DNA of 64,000 bases from Iodobacter arcticus (GCF_042664895.1 NZ_JBHTBQ010000035.1:1-64000), one strand, 5' to 3'. Numbered from the stretch's first letter, positions 48,407-58,597 are shown. The notes: generated from the letters alone by a model not told the origin. Numbers and translations are program-made.

Positions 48407-51400
48407 ATGAAACGCATCGAACTCTCGCACCGCTTAACTAAATCCCAAGGCAAGTTTATCTCTGTCGCCATCTGCGCCGTGACCGGCATGCTGATTTACG
48501 GAAGCGCAGGCGCCGCGCCAAAAATGGTTATCACTTCAGACATCACTGTTGCGGCTAATAGTGATAAAGAAATAAATGGCGAAGAAGGCGGCGGTTTTTT
48601 TGTCGAATCAGGCAAGCTGACCATTTCTGATAGCACGGTTAAAAACTTCACCACTAAGGGTGGCGACGGCAGCGGCGGCGGCGCAGGTTTGGGCGGGGCT
48701 ATTTTTATTAATAGTGGCGCTGAAGTGGTTTTAGAAAACGTGAATTTCTCGGGTAATGCGGCGGTGGGTGGTGATGGTGGCATTGGCTCCACAGGCGGCA
48801 GCTTAAACAGTATTAGTCGTACACAAGCCAACAAAGACGGGAAAAGTGGCGGCACTGCAAAACATGACTCCGCCTATTTTAATGGCGGAAATGGTGCCGA
48901 TGGTAACAAAGGCTATGAAGCAGAATACGGCGGGAAAGGTGGCGCCGGCGGGAAAGGAGCGGACGGTTCGGCCGTCACCGCCGACACTATCAAAGGTGCT
49001 GCAGATGCCATTTTTGATATCGCCAATGCAGCCAAAGATGTCGCCGAGGCCATCATGTCAGGAGCAGGAGTCGGAGGTTCAGCACCTGCACTTGGTTTAT
49101 CTGCCATTTTTGGGGCCAAAGCAACGGCAGACGGCATTTTTGCAGCTGCCAATGCCATTCATGCAGGTGCAAGTGCCGCCTATGTCATTGCTATGACCGT
49201 AACAGCACTGGAAAAAGGGGTGATTGGCCACGGAGGGGCTGGTGGTCAAGCGGGCGATGGTGGCAAGGGTGATTTTGCACTGGGCGGCGGTGAAGGCGGC
49301 GAAGGCGGCAAAGGTGGTGATGCTTATAGCCATTCCAATGCCGTGGGTGGCGAAGGCGGCGGCGGCGGCACTGGCGGCAAAGGTGGATTTGGTGCAGGCG
49401 GCGGCACAGGCGGCCGTGGCGGCGCAGATGGTAGCGATGGCAATGATGTTGCTCATGACAAGAACCCCGGCGATGGCGGCGATGGTGGTTTAGGTGGTTT
49501 TGCTGCAGGTAAAGGCGGCATGGGCGATGGTGGCAATGACGGCAGCCGCGAAGGCGGCGCTGGCGGCTCAGGCCTTGGCGGCTCGATTTTTGTTCGCGCA
49601 GGCGGCAAGCTCACCATCAAAGGCGATGCCACTTTTGATCGCGGCAATGTGAGCGGTGGTAGCGGCGACAATCATGAAGATCATTTGGGAGAAGCAGGCA
49701 AGGAAGCAGGCTCTGATCTCTTTATGATGAAAGGCTCCACGGTTGTGCTTGATGCGGGCAAGGGCAAAACCATTACCTTTAATGGCAGCATTGCCGACGA
49801 CAGCGCCGCAGGTCTGGATGGTGCCAGCAACACCAGCGGCAAAGGGGCTGATCTCACCGTTAAAAGCGGCCTCGTGGTGTTTAACGAAGAAAACACTTAC
49901 ACCGGCCAAACCAAGATTGAAGGCGGCGCTTTGCATGCCGAAGATGGCACGGGCATTCACAAGCACAGCAACATCAATTTCACCGGCAACCATGATGGCG
50001 GCGTGCTGGAAACCAATGGCAAATTTGACCGCTACACCGGCACGGCCAAAGATCGCGTGCAATGGGCTGGTTCGGGCGGCTTTGCAGCGAGCGGTGGCGA
50101 CTTAGAAGTCAGCCTGAATGGCGGCGCTCAGCGTACATGGGGCAAAGAAGGCTTTGTAGGCGGCGATAATGCGCTGATTTTTGGCTCGGACACTGCTACC
50201 GATAATGTCACCTTTAAAAACGCTATTAATATTGACGGCAAAACAGCAACGATCTTGGTCAACCCTGGCCAAACCAAAGACAAGCACGCGCAAATGGACG
50301 GCGTACTTTCTAATGGTAGCCTTGTGGTTGGTGATGCAAATCATGCGGGCGAGTTGATTCTAAATGCCGCCAATACTTACCTTGGCGGCACCACCATCAA
50401 AGCCGGAAATTTACAATTATCTGACAAGGCATCGTTAAATAAAGACGGTGCAGTGATTATTGAAAAAGACGCGCAATTTGATCTAACCAAGACGGGCGAT
50501 CAAGCGATTGGCACTTTGGCAGGCGCGGGCAAAGTGGCGCTGGCAGACAACACACTAACGCTTAACCAAGGCAGTGACACCACCTTCTCTGGCGTGATCA
50601 GCGGCGAGAAAGGCCATGTAATCAAGCAAGGCACAGGTAATCTCACCCTGTCTGGCGACAACACTTACCAAGGCCAGACCCAAATCAAAGCCGGTACAGT
50701 TACGCTAGATGGCAGCTTAGCCAGCTTGGACGTTAACGTGTCTGCGGGCGCCCTGCTCAACGATAATCACAGCGGTTTGCATCAAGACGCCAAGCTCAAC
50801 AACGATGGCACCATCAATCTAAATGCAGATGACACCGTTGCCAGCCTCAGCAACACCGGCACCATCAACGGCAGCCACACACTAACGGCTAAAACCTATG
50901 CACTGAACCATGGCTCGGTGATTAACGCCAACCTAGGCTCGGGCGAGCTGACCGCCAATGGCACGGTTACGCTCACCGGTACTAGCGCGGCTGAAAAAGT
51001 AAATGTAGCCAGCGGCGTGATGACACTCTCCAGCGGCGAGCGCCTGCTCGACAGCAGCGACGTGATCGTCGATGGCAAACTGGTACTGGGTGGCAATGAA
51101 ACCATCGGCACACTGGCAGGCAGCAAGGCAGACGGCGTGCTTGAATTATCTGGCAGCCAACTGATCCTGCAGCAAAAAACAGACACCACTTTTGCGGGCC
51201 AGCTCAACGACGCGCAGGGTGATCAAGCCAGCGTATTAAAGCAAGGCATAGGCAACCTCACCCTGACGGGCGAGAGCCATTACCAGGGCCGCACCACCAT
51301 CGAGCAAGGCGGCATTACCCTGGATGGCACACTGGAAAGCCAGAGTCTGGTTGTAGAACTAGCCGGTACGCTGACCAACAATCAAGGTGGTTTATCCGCA

Positions 51401-54400
51401 GGGGCCAGAGTGTACAACTGGGGGGTGATTAATCAGAACAGCGATGACACCATCGAAAAACTCTCCAACACAGGCACTATCAATGCCAGCGCAGACGGCA
51501 AGGCCACACTGACTGCACAAACCTACAAGCTGATGGATGGCTCGGTAATCCATGCCAATCTGGGCACGGGGGTCTTAACCTCCGATGACACAGTACAGCT
51601 CAATGGCAGCAGCTCCGCTGAAACAGTAAAAGTCAGAAGTGGCGTAATGACTTTAGGTTCAGCCGAGCGTTTACTGGACAGCAGCAAGGTTGTCGTAAAT
51701 GGCAAGCTGGTTATGGGCGGCGATGAAACCATCGGCATGCTGACGGGCATGGACACGGGTGTTGTGGAATTATCGGGCAAGCAACTGACGCTCAAACAAA
51801 ACCACGACACCATCTTTGATGGCGTGATTCAAGACAAAGACGGCGACAAAGGCAGCTTACTTAAACACGGCATAGGCGAAATCACCCTCAATGGCGACCA
51901 CACCTTTAGTGGCGATACCACGGTTGATGGTGGCAAAGTACAGCTGAACGGCACACTGGTCAGCAAAACCGTGCATGTCACCACCGGCACAATGACCCTT
52001 GGCGCAGCTGATCGCCTGCTCGACACGAGTGATGTAACCGTTGACGACACCTTGATCATGGGTGGCAATGAAACCATCGGCACACTGGCAGGTACAACAG
52101 CCGATGCCATCATTGATCTAAACGGTGGCAAGCTGACCTTACTGCAAGAAAAAGACACTCGCTACGCAGGCCAAATCGATGATATCCAGGGCGACAAAGG
52201 CAGCGTACTTAAGCAAGGAAAAAGCACGCTGACCCTTGCTGGTAATAGCCATTATCTAGGTAACACCACGATTGCACAGGGTGGCATTACTTTAGATGGC
52301 ACACTGGAAAGCCTGAATCTGGATGTGCAAAAAACCGGCACACTCAGCAACAACCAAGGTGGTTTGTCTGCTCTGGCTAAGCTAAACAACGACGGCATCG
52401 TGAATCAAAACCATGATGACACCATCAAAACACTGGTCAACACCGGCACCATCAACAAAAGCTTAGATGGCAAGGCCACCCTGACCGCCGATACTTATGC
52501 GCTGAACGAAGGCTCGGTAATCAACGCCAATCTGGGCACAGGTGTTGTTACATCCAATGGCAAGGTTGCGCTCAATGGCACAAGCTCGGCGCAAACCGTG
52601 AACGTTGAAAGCGGCGTGATGACTTTGGGCTCTGCTGAACGTTTGCTAAACAGCAGCGATGTAACGGTTGACGGCAAGTTGGTGATGGGCGGCAATGAAA
52701 CTATCGGCACGCTGGCAGGTGCAGCAAGCGGTGTGGTGGAATTATCCGGTAGCAAGCTGACGCTAGAACAAAACCGCGACACCGTATTCGACGGCGTGAT
52801 TCAAGATAAAGACGGCGACAAAGGCACGCTACTGAAACACGGCACAAGCAAAATCACCCTCAATGGCAATCACACCTTTAGTGGCGACACCACGGTAGAT
52901 GGCGGCAAAGTGCAGCTGAACGGCACACTGGTCAGCAAAACCGTGCATGTCACAAAGGGCACGCTCACCCTTGGCTCAGCTGAACGTCTGCTGAATACCA
53001 GCGACGTAACGGTTGACGACACGCTGATCATGGGTGGCAATGAAACCATCGGCACGCTGGCCGGTACCACAGCCAAAGCCATTGTTGATCTGAACGGTGG
53101 CAAGCTGACTTTACTGCAAGAAACAGACACTCGCTATGCAGGCCAAATCGATGATGCAAGCGCCACCAAAGGCAGCGTACTTAAGCAAGGAAAAAGCACG
53201 CTGACGCTCGCGGGTAACAGCCATTACCTCGGCAATACCACCATTACTCAGGGCGCGATTACTTTAGATGGCACGCTAGCCAGCCTGAATCTGGATGTGC
53301 AAAAAGACGGCACGCTGACCAACAACCAAGGCGGACTTTCTGCTCTGGCTAAGCTAAACAACGACGGCATCGTCAATCAAAATAGCGATGACACGATAGC
53401 TGCCCTAGTCAACACTGGCACGATCAACGCCAGCAGCGACGGCAAAGCCACGCTCACCGCGAAAACCTATGCGCTAAACGAAGGCTCGGTCATCAATGCC
53501 CATTTAGGCACGGGCATTGTCACCACCAATGGCAAAGTGCAGCTCAATGGCACAAGCTCGGCGCAAACCGTGAATGTGGCAAGCGGCATCATGACTTTAG
53601 GCTCGGCAGAGCGTTTGCTGAATACGAGCGATGTAAGCGTCGATGGCACGCTCATCATGGGCGGCAATGAAACCATCGGCACGCTAGCAGGCACGGCAAG
53701 TGGCATGGTTGATCTGAATGCGGGCACGCTGACCTTACAACAAAACACCGACACCCTATTTGCGGGCCAGATTAATGACTCGCAAATAGATAAAGGCCGC
53801 GTTGTAAAACAAGGCATAGGCACCATCACCCTGTCTGGGGCCAACCATTACACCGGCGAGACTCGAATCGAAAATGGGGCGATCACGCTGGATGGCAGCT
53901 TAGACAGCCTCAAGCTGGATGTACAAAAAGGCAGCACTCTGACGAATAATCAAGGTGGCCTATCTAATCTGGCTCAGCTCAATAACGATGGCACTGTCAA
54001 TCAAAACCATGACGACACCATTGCCGCACTGATCAACACCGGCACCATCCGTGCCAGTAGCGATGGCAAAGCCACCCTCACCGCCAAAACTTACGCGCTG
54101 AACGAAGGCTCGCTGGTCAACGCTAACTTGGGCTCGGGCAGCCTGATCGCCAATGGCAATGTAGCCCTCAATGGCACTAGCGCTGCTGAATCGGTCAAAA
54201 TTGATTCCGGCATCTCCACGCTGGGCGCAGCAGACCGATTGTTAGACACGGCCAAAGTGAGCATTGCGGGCAAGCTGGTCTTGGGCGGCAATGAAACGAT
54301 TGCTCAGCTAACGGGTAGCGGCGAGTTGGATTTAAACGCTGGCAAATTAACGCTTCAGCAAAACACCGACAGTCTGTTTAGCGGCAAAATCAGTGACGCC

Positions 54401-56752
54401 TCCAGCAAGGGCAGTTTTGTTAAACAAGGCAGCGGCATGCTGAGTATGACGGGCGAGAGCAGCTACAAGGGTGAAACGCGCATTGAGCAAGGTTCAATCA
54501 CGCTCAGCGGCAAGCTCGCCAGCCAAGATATTTATATCGCTAAATCTGCCACGCTCAATGATCAAAATGGCGGCGTATCGGCGACGGCCAAGCTAAGCAA
54601 CGATGGCACGCTAAAAATCGATGCCAACCAACGCATTGCCAGCCTGACTAATAGCGGCCACATCATTGGTAACGGCACCTTAAGCGCGAGCAACTACGCA
54701 CTTAACGATGGCTCGGTGGTAAATGCAAACCTTGGCGATGGCACCTTAGAAACGCACGGCAAAGTCACGCTAAATGGCACAAGCGCGGCAGAAAACGTGC
54801 ATATCTTTGAGCAAAGCGCGCTGACTTTAGGTGCTGCCCAGCGCCTGAACAAAAACGCCGCAGTGCAAATTGATAAAACAGGTGAAATGATTCTGGCAGG
54901 CGGCGATCAAACGATCAAAACCCTGAACGGATCAGGCACGGTGAATTCCACCACCCATAAGCTCACCGTGACCAACGGCGGCGTCTTTACCGGCCAGATT
55001 AACGCGCTTAAAACCGATTTAATCAGCACCGGTGGCAAGCTGGATATCAGCGGCGGCAGCAACACCCATACCGACAGCATCAATGTGCAAAACAATAGCC
55101 AAGTTGCCGTAAGCGACAAAGCCGTCATCACCACCGGCACAGCAACTATCGATAAAGGCGGCGTACTCTCGCTGAATAATAGCGATAGTATTAAATACGA
55201 CATCCTGACTGGCGGCGGCACGGTAAGCACTAGCACAGGCAGCTTTACCAATAGCAAAAAGGTGCAAGGCTTCTTAAGCTTTAGCGGTGATTTACGCAAC
55301 GAAGGCACACTGGCTCCGGGCAACTCGCCAGGCATGATCACGGTACTGGGCAACTACACCGAAGCCGCCACATTACAATCCGAGCTGCAAAACACCACCG
55401 CCGTAACGGGCTACGATCAAATCCGTGTAGCAGGCAAAATCACGATCGAGAAACAAAGCGAGCTGATTGTGCAAACCTACGGCGGCAGCGCACCACGCTT
55501 AGGCGAGGTCTACCAGATCATGGCTGATCTGGATGGCAAGGCCAAAAAAGTAAACGGCCACTTTGCCAGCGTGAAGTTTGATCTGGATGGCTTAGCAGGC
55601 AGCGGCGCAGCCGTCGTGAATGCAGCAGCCGTATTTGATGTGGCCACAGGCCAGGTGCTGACCACAGGGCTGAACCTGCCACAAAGCACCTTTGCTGATT
55701 TGGGCAGCAATCCTAGCCAGCGTGCAGCAGCAGCGGCACTGATGAATATCGCCACAACCGATGTCAGCATCAACCAAATTGATACCTCGCTCGCCAACAG
55801 CGTGGGTAAAAATGCGGGTGAATTCCTGACCGCCAATGGTGCAACGGTGTCAGCTAACGTGGAACGCCTCACGCCAGAATATTACGGCGCGATCGGCGAT
55901 TACGCCCTACTGCAAAAACGCGCCATGCTGGGTCTGCTGCAAACTCGCGGTAATCAGGAGCAAAATTCAGCCTACGCAGGCTATATGCGCAGTGGCGGCC
56001 AATCGGCTGGCAACTCGCATATCAGCCGCAATGATTACTACTTGGGTGCAGAATTTAGCCTGAGCGAGTCGCTCAAATTAGGTAGCGTATTGGCCGTCAA
56101 CAACGGCAAGCTGGAAGCCCGCTTTGGCTCAGGCAAGGTTAATGGTCATAGCTTCACCGCCTATCTTGCCTATCAGCCCTTAAGTGATCTGAACATCCTC
56201 GCCAGCGTGGCTTACGCCAAGTATTCCTACGATTTAGATCGTAGCGGCGTAACAGGCCAGATCACCGGCTCCACCTCGGCTCGTGGCATTGATACCAGCT
56301 TAGCGGCCAGCTACAAGGCCTATGCAGATCAAGACTTTACCGTACTGGCGCGCAGCAGCCTCAGCTACGGCAAGGTCATGAGCGACGCATTTAACGAGCA
56401 AGGCTCCAGCCACCGCCTGCAACTAGGTAGCGTGGATGCCAGCCAGTTCACTGGGCAGTTGGGTGCATCGTTGATTTGGGGCGCTAAAGATCAGCCTTTA
56501 AAACTGGGCGCAGATCTGGGCATTGAGCGCCACTTCAGCGATAAGAGCGACGATATGCAAAGCAAATTAACGATTGATCAGCGCGTTGCTGCGCCAATTC
56601 AATTTGTTAAGGACCGAGATGTCACCGCCAATATCGGCTTTAATGCCAGCTATAAACTCAGCAAAGACGTTACGCTGTTTGGAAAAGTGGAATACTTGAG
56701 CAACCCTGAAAACACTTACAGCGGACAAACCGGGCTGAACTTTAGCTTTTAA
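48407..56752 (+). CDS. Giant autotransporter adhesin with modular repeats
   Basis: About 2781 aa from the ATG at 48407 (MKRIELSHRLTKSQGKFISV); a TTG at 48383 is a weaker start. Extended signal peptide (1-37). Residues ~60-430 are Gly-rich (GGxGG runs) around an 85-residue Ala-rich hydrophobic insert (about 193-277). From ~430 a beta-helix with PATR-like repeats (LTLSGDNTYQGQTQIKAGTV) carries eight modules (residues 698-2166). A linker with GTLAPGNSPGMITVLGNYTE precedes the C-terminal autotransporter barrel (about 2510-2781, ending NFSF). It is a type Va secreted surface protein, probably an adhesin. It is divergent from a two-component system. Very low Cys, typical of the class. Confidence 0.93.
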   Translation: MKRIELSHRLTKSQGKFISVAICAVTGMLIYGSAGAAPKMVITSDITVAANSDKEINGEEGGGFFVESGKLTISDSTVKNFTTKGGDGSGGGAGLGGAIFINSGAEVVLENVNFSGNAAVGGDGGIGSTGGSLNSISRTQANKDGKSGGTAKHDSAYFNGGNGADGNKGYEAEYGGKGGAGGKGADGSAVTADTIKGAADAIFDIANAAKDVAEAIMSGAGVGGSAPALGLSAIFGAKATADGIFAAANAIHAGASAAYVIAMTVTALEKGVIGHGGAGGQAGDGGKGDFALGGGEGGEGGKGGDAYSHSNAVGGEGGGGGTGGKGGFGAGGGTGGRGGADGSDGNDVAHDKNPGDGGDGGLGGFAAGKGGMGDGGNDGSREGGAGGSGLGGSIFVRAGGKLTIKGDATFDRGNVSGGSGDNHEDHLGEAGKEAGSDLFMMKGSTVVLDAGKGKTITFNGSIADDSAAGLDGASNTSGKGADLTVKSGLVVFNEENTYTGQTKIEGGALHAEDGTGIHKHSNINFTGNHDGGVLETNGKFDRYTGTAKDRVQWAGSGGFAASGGDLEVSLNGGAQRTWGKEGFVGGDNALIFGSDTATDNVTFKNAINIDGKTATILVNPGQTKDKHAQMDGVLSNGSLVVGDANHAGELILNAANTYLGGTTIKAGNLQLSDKASLNKDGAVIIEKDAQFDLTKTGDQAIGTLAGAGKVALADNTLTLNQGSDTTFSGVISGEKGHVIKQGTGNLTLSGDNTYQGQTQIKAGTVTLDGSLASLDVNVSAGALLNDNHSGLHQDAKLNNDGTINLNADDTVASLSNTGTINGSHTLTAKTYALNHGSVINANLGSGELTANGTVTLTGTSAAEKVNVASGVMTLSSGERLLDSSDVIVDGKLVLGGNETIGTLAGSKADGVLELSGSQLILQQKTDTTFAGQLNDAQGDQASVLKQGIGNLTLTGESHYQGRTTIEQGGITLDGTLESQSLVVELAGTLTNNQGGLSAGARVYNWGVINQNSDDTIEKLSNTGTINASADGKATLTAQTYKLMDGSVIHANLGTGVLTSDDTVQLNGSSSAETVKVRSGVMTLGSAERLLDSSKVVVNGKLVMGGDETIGMLTGMDTGVVELSGKQLTLKQNHDTIFDGVIQDKDGDKGSLLKHGIGEITLNGDHTFSGDTTVDGGKVQLNGTLVSKTVHVTTGTMTLGAADRLLDTSDVTVDDTLIMGGNETIGTLAGTTADAIIDLNGGKLTLLQEKDTRYAGQIDDIQGDKGSVLKQGKSTLTLAGNSHYLGNTTIAQGGITLDGTLESLNLDVQKTGTLSNNQGGLSALAKLNNDGIVNQNHDDTIKTLVNTGTINKSLDGKATLTADTYALNEGSVINANLGTGVVTSNGKVALNGTSSAQTVNVESGVMTLGSAERLLNSSDVTVDGKLVMGGNETIGTLAGAASGVVELSGSKLTLEQNRDTVFDGVIQDKDGDKGTLLKHGTSKITLNGNHTFSGDTTVDGGKVQLNGTLVSKTVHVTKGTLTLGSAERLLNTSDVTVDDTLIMGGNETIGTLAGTTAKAIVDLNGGKLTLLQETDTRYAGQIDDASATKGSVLKQGKSTLTLAGNSHYLGNTTITQGAITLDGTLASLNLDVQKDGTLTNNQGGLSALAKLNNDGIVNQNSDDTIAALVNTGTINASSDGKATLTAKTYALNEGSVINAHLGTGIVTTNGKVQLNGTSSAQTVNVASGIMTLGSAERLLNTSDVSVDGTLIMGGNETIGTLAGTASGMVDLNAGTLTLQQNTDTLFAGQINDSQIDKGRVVKQGIGTITLSGANHYTGETRIENGAITLDGSLDSLKLDVQKGSTLTNNQGGLSNLAQLNNDGTVNQNHDDTIAALINTGTIRASSDGKATLTAKTYALNEGSLVNANLGSGSLIANGNVALNGTSAAESVKIDSGISTLGAADRLLDTAKVSIAGKLVLGGNETIAQLTGSGELDLNAGKLTLQQNTDSLFSGKISDASSKGSFVKQGSGMLSMTGESSYKGETRIEQGSITLSGKLASQDIYIAKSATLNDQNGGVSATAKLSNDGTLKIDANQRIASLTNSGHIIGNGTLSASNYALNDGSVVNANLGDGTLETHGKVTLNGTSAAENVHIFEQSALTLGAAQRLNKNAAVQIDKTGEMILAGGDQTIKTLNGSGTVNSTTHKLTVTNGGVFTGQINALKTDLISTGGKLDISGGSNTHTDSINVQNNSQVAVSDKAVITTGTATIDKGGVLSLNNSDSIKYDILTGGGTVSTSTGSFTNSKKVQGFLSFSGDLRNEGTLAPGNSPGMITVLGNYTEAATLQSELQNTTAVTGYDQIRVAGKITIEKQSELIVQTYGGSAPRLGEVYQIMADLDGKAKKVNGHFASVKFDLDGLAGSGAAVVNAAAVFDVATGQVLTTGLNLPQSTFADLGSNPSQRAAAAALMNIATTDVSINQIDTSLANSVGKNAGEFLTANGATVSANVERLTPEYYGAIGDYALLQKRAMLGLLQTRGNQEQNSAYAGYMRSGGQSAGNSHISRNDYYLGAEFSLSESLKLGSVLAVNNGKLEARFGSGKVNGHSFTAYLAYQPLSDLNILASVAYAKYSYDLDRSGVTGQITGSTSARGIDTSLAASYKAYADQDFTVLARSSLSYGKVMSDAFNEQGSSHRLQLGSVDASQFTGQLGASLIWGAKDQPLKLGADLGIERHFSDKSDDMQSKLTIDQRVAAPIQFVKDRDVTANIGFNASYKLSKDVTLFGKVEYLSNPENTYSGQTGLNFSF
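50498..54904 (+). repeat. Eight tandem modules in the autotransporter passenger
   Basis: Modules open at a (D/E)-T/A-I-G-T-L-A-G segment: 50498, 51098, 51725, 52070, 52697, 53042, 53669 and 54293, ending at 54904. Lengths are 600, 627, 345, 627, 345, 627, 624 and 612 bp. The long form is about 209 residues, the short form 115. The short form lacks the middle part that contains NNDGxxNQNxDDTI and ALNEGSVINANLG. Confidence 0.9.
51725..53668 (+). repeat. 972-bp tandem duplication in the autotransporter
   Basis: 51725-52696 (short plus long module) and 52697-53668 have the same length of 972 bp and very similar sequence, for example LVSKTVHVT and KTGTL/KDGTLxNNQGGLSAL. This looks like the most recent expansion step of the array. 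Confidence 0.85.
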
Positions 56753-56794
56753 TCCACTCAAGGCCGGCTAACGCCGGCCTGAGGGCTCTTTTAC

Positions 56795-56818
56795 ACAGGC
56801 TGCTCGCAGCCTGTTTTT
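56795..56818 (+). terminator. Terminator of the autotransporter gene
   Basis: ACAGGCTG-CTCG-CAGCCTGT followed by TTTT. A second hairpin, AGGCCGGC/GCCGGCCT, precedes it at 56761-56780. Confidence 0.85.
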
Positions 56819-56868
56819 ACGTCAAGGCTTCGCTTAGCTTGGGTTTTACTACACTAAACACCGCTATC

Positions 56869-57663
56869 TGTAGTGGTCTAATCCCAGTAGACACCTCGAT
56901 AGGGCATTATTCATCCTATCGAGGAAACAACATGACTTCTAAACGTACTGAGTATGATGCCAGCTTTAAGCTGGACGTGGCCCGCATGGTCGTTAATCAA
57001 GGCTTGACCGTCGCCCAAGTCGTTAAAGATATGCAGATCGGGCAAACTTCAGTTGATCGCTGGGTGGCGCAATATTCGGCTGAGAAAAATAGCTCGCCTG
57101 GCATTGGTAAGCCGCTCACTGCTGAGTAGCAACGCATCCGCCAGCTTGAGTCTGAAAATCTACCTCTTACTCTACTTCGCAGCGACGAAGGCTGCTTGTA
57201 TTTGGCGGTGCTACTGGAATTATTCTCGCGCAAAATCATTGGCTGGACGATGTCCGCGACGATGCCCGCAGATTTGGTTTGCCGCGCGTTGAGGATGGCG
57301 ATTGGCGCGAGAAAACCCGCTGCGGGGCTGATTGTGCACTCCGATCGTGGTAGCCAATATGCCATAAGAATATCAAGTGCTACTCAAGCAGCACGGTATG
57401 GTGTGCAGTATGAGTCGCAAAGGCAATTACTGGGATAACGCGGTGATGGAGCGTTTCTTCTTGCGTTTGAAAATGGAACGCGTTTGGCGGCGGGATTACG
57501 CCAATCATTGGGAAGCCGAAAAAAACCTCACCGAGTACATCGTAGGTTTCTATAACTGCATGCGATTACACTTAGCCCGAGGCAATTTGCCACCGATGAT
57601 TTACGAACAAGAAATGGCAGCAAAAAAACCAATCTTGGTGTCTGAAAATACTTGACTATTACA
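56869..57663 (+). mobile_element. Decayed IS3-family insertion sequence
   Basis: The left end TGTAGTGGTCT (56869) is matched imperfectly (8 of 11) by the right end TGACTATTACA (57653-57663). Internal DNA is about 795 bp, shorter than an intact IS3-family element (about 1.2-1.5 kb), because the orfA-orfB junction is deleted. No clear target duplication. Confidence 0.7.
56932..57655 (+). pseudogene. IS3-family transposase, disrupted
   Basis: OrfA begins MTSKRTEYDASFKLDVARMV with a helix-turn-helix. It is stopped by TAG at 57127-57129, where family members have Gln (TAE*QRIRQLESEN), an apparent CAG to TAG change. The same frame then jumps to the DDE core of OrfB (LYLAVLLELFSRKIIGW, LIVHSDRGSQYA), showing that the region between was deleted. 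A one-base loss near 57370 shifts the remainder (SRKGNYWDNAVMERFFLRLK, ending PILVSENT) into another frame. The product cannot be active. Confidence 0.85.
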
Positions 57664-57706
57664 CAGCCCCATACTTGAATTTCCACCCCAAAACCGGAAA
57701 CCGCCC

Positions 57707-58597
57707 ATGCCTAAAGACGATTTCTTACATGCAGCTCACGATCCACTCGATCCTAACCCCTGGCTTGCAATGTATCTGGATCAAAGCACCCCGCTGCCCG
57801 ATCATGTAAAACGCGCCTGGCTAAGCGAGCTGGCTTCGCCTTCGCGACAGTATCTGCTGCCCTTTGTGCGGCCTATTGCCCGGCTTTGTATGATTCTGAT
57901 TCAAATTTTAAAAGTCATTCTGCCCAAGCGCTGGTCTGCATCTAAAACGCTGCACCGTATTCTGGTCTGGGGGCTAAAGGGCTTTGTATCGCCAGAAGCC
58001 AACTGGCTCATCTTGCGGCACTTTCATTTAGGCGCACAGATTATCGAATTTATCGAGCGCAACGCCCCCATCAGCGTGCCGCTTTCATCGCTACGCCCGC
58101 TGACCATTGATGATCTGGCCGATGAGTTGTTTCTGAAACATGATTTAAACCTGTTTAACTTTATCATCCGGCTAGGGCAGGGTTTGCGTAGCGAAGGCAA
58201 AATGCTTACCGCAGTTGAAAACGTTGATTTCAGTATGATGAGCGAGCCACCACTGGCGCTCACATCCATGCCGCAAGGGCGCTTAAACTGGATTGATGTG
58301 CAAACCGCGATTGAAATATTCACGCCGGTTTACCAGCTTTTTCTCACCGATAATGATTTCTGGCGTGCGGCTAACTCGCTGCAAATGGATGAAACCATGG
58401 GTGTTTATGTGGCTACCTTGCTCAATACTCCGCAACATCTGCTGCTTCTCAATAATAAACACCCGCTGGTTCCGCTCTCTACCCTGCATGCAGGCCATCG
58501 GCTGGTATTGCATGGACTATCCACCGAAATGCTGCATTGCTTGCTTAGCCAGATGAAACAAGCTCAGTCCACTACCCCAAAAAGTCATTCTTCATAA
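57707..58597 (+). CDS. Conserved hypothetical protein
   Basis: A 296-aa protein, start MPKDDFLHAAHDPLDPNPWL. A basic/hydrophobic patch (about 58-90, FVRPIARLCMILIQILKVIL) could lie in or on the membrane; the rest is soluble and helical with LILRHFHLGAQIIEFIERNA and NDFWRAANSLQMDETMGVYVA. No catalytic motif I recognise. It stands alone between the IS remnant and the M23 peptidase, and its start lies 51 bp past the end of the IS CDS. The full-length frame argues for a real gene. Confidence 0.65.
   Translation: MPKDDFLHAAHDPLDPNPWLAMYLDQSTPLPDHVKRAWLSELASPSRQYLLPFVRPIARLCMILIQILKVILPKRWSASKTLHRILVWGLKGFVSPEANWLILRHFHLGAQIIEFIERNAPISVPLSSLRPLTIDDLADELFLKHDLNLFNFIIRLGQGLRSEGKMLTAVENVDFSMMSEPPLALTSMPQGRLNWIDVQTAIEIFTPVYQLFLTDNDFWRAANSLQMDETMGVYVATLLNTPQHLLLLNNKHPLVPLSTLHAGHRLVLHGLSTEMLHCLLSQMKQAQSTTPKSHSS

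Noticed and set aside
50896..54291. Series of evenly spaced antisense frames rich in Ser/Leu/Val
   Set aside because: They are mirror images of the autotransporter modules; the regular spacing comes from the coding repeat.
50498..54904. Regular repeats that might suggest a CRISPR array
   Set aside because: Units are 345-627 bp, in frame and protein-coding; no short identical repeats with unique spacers.
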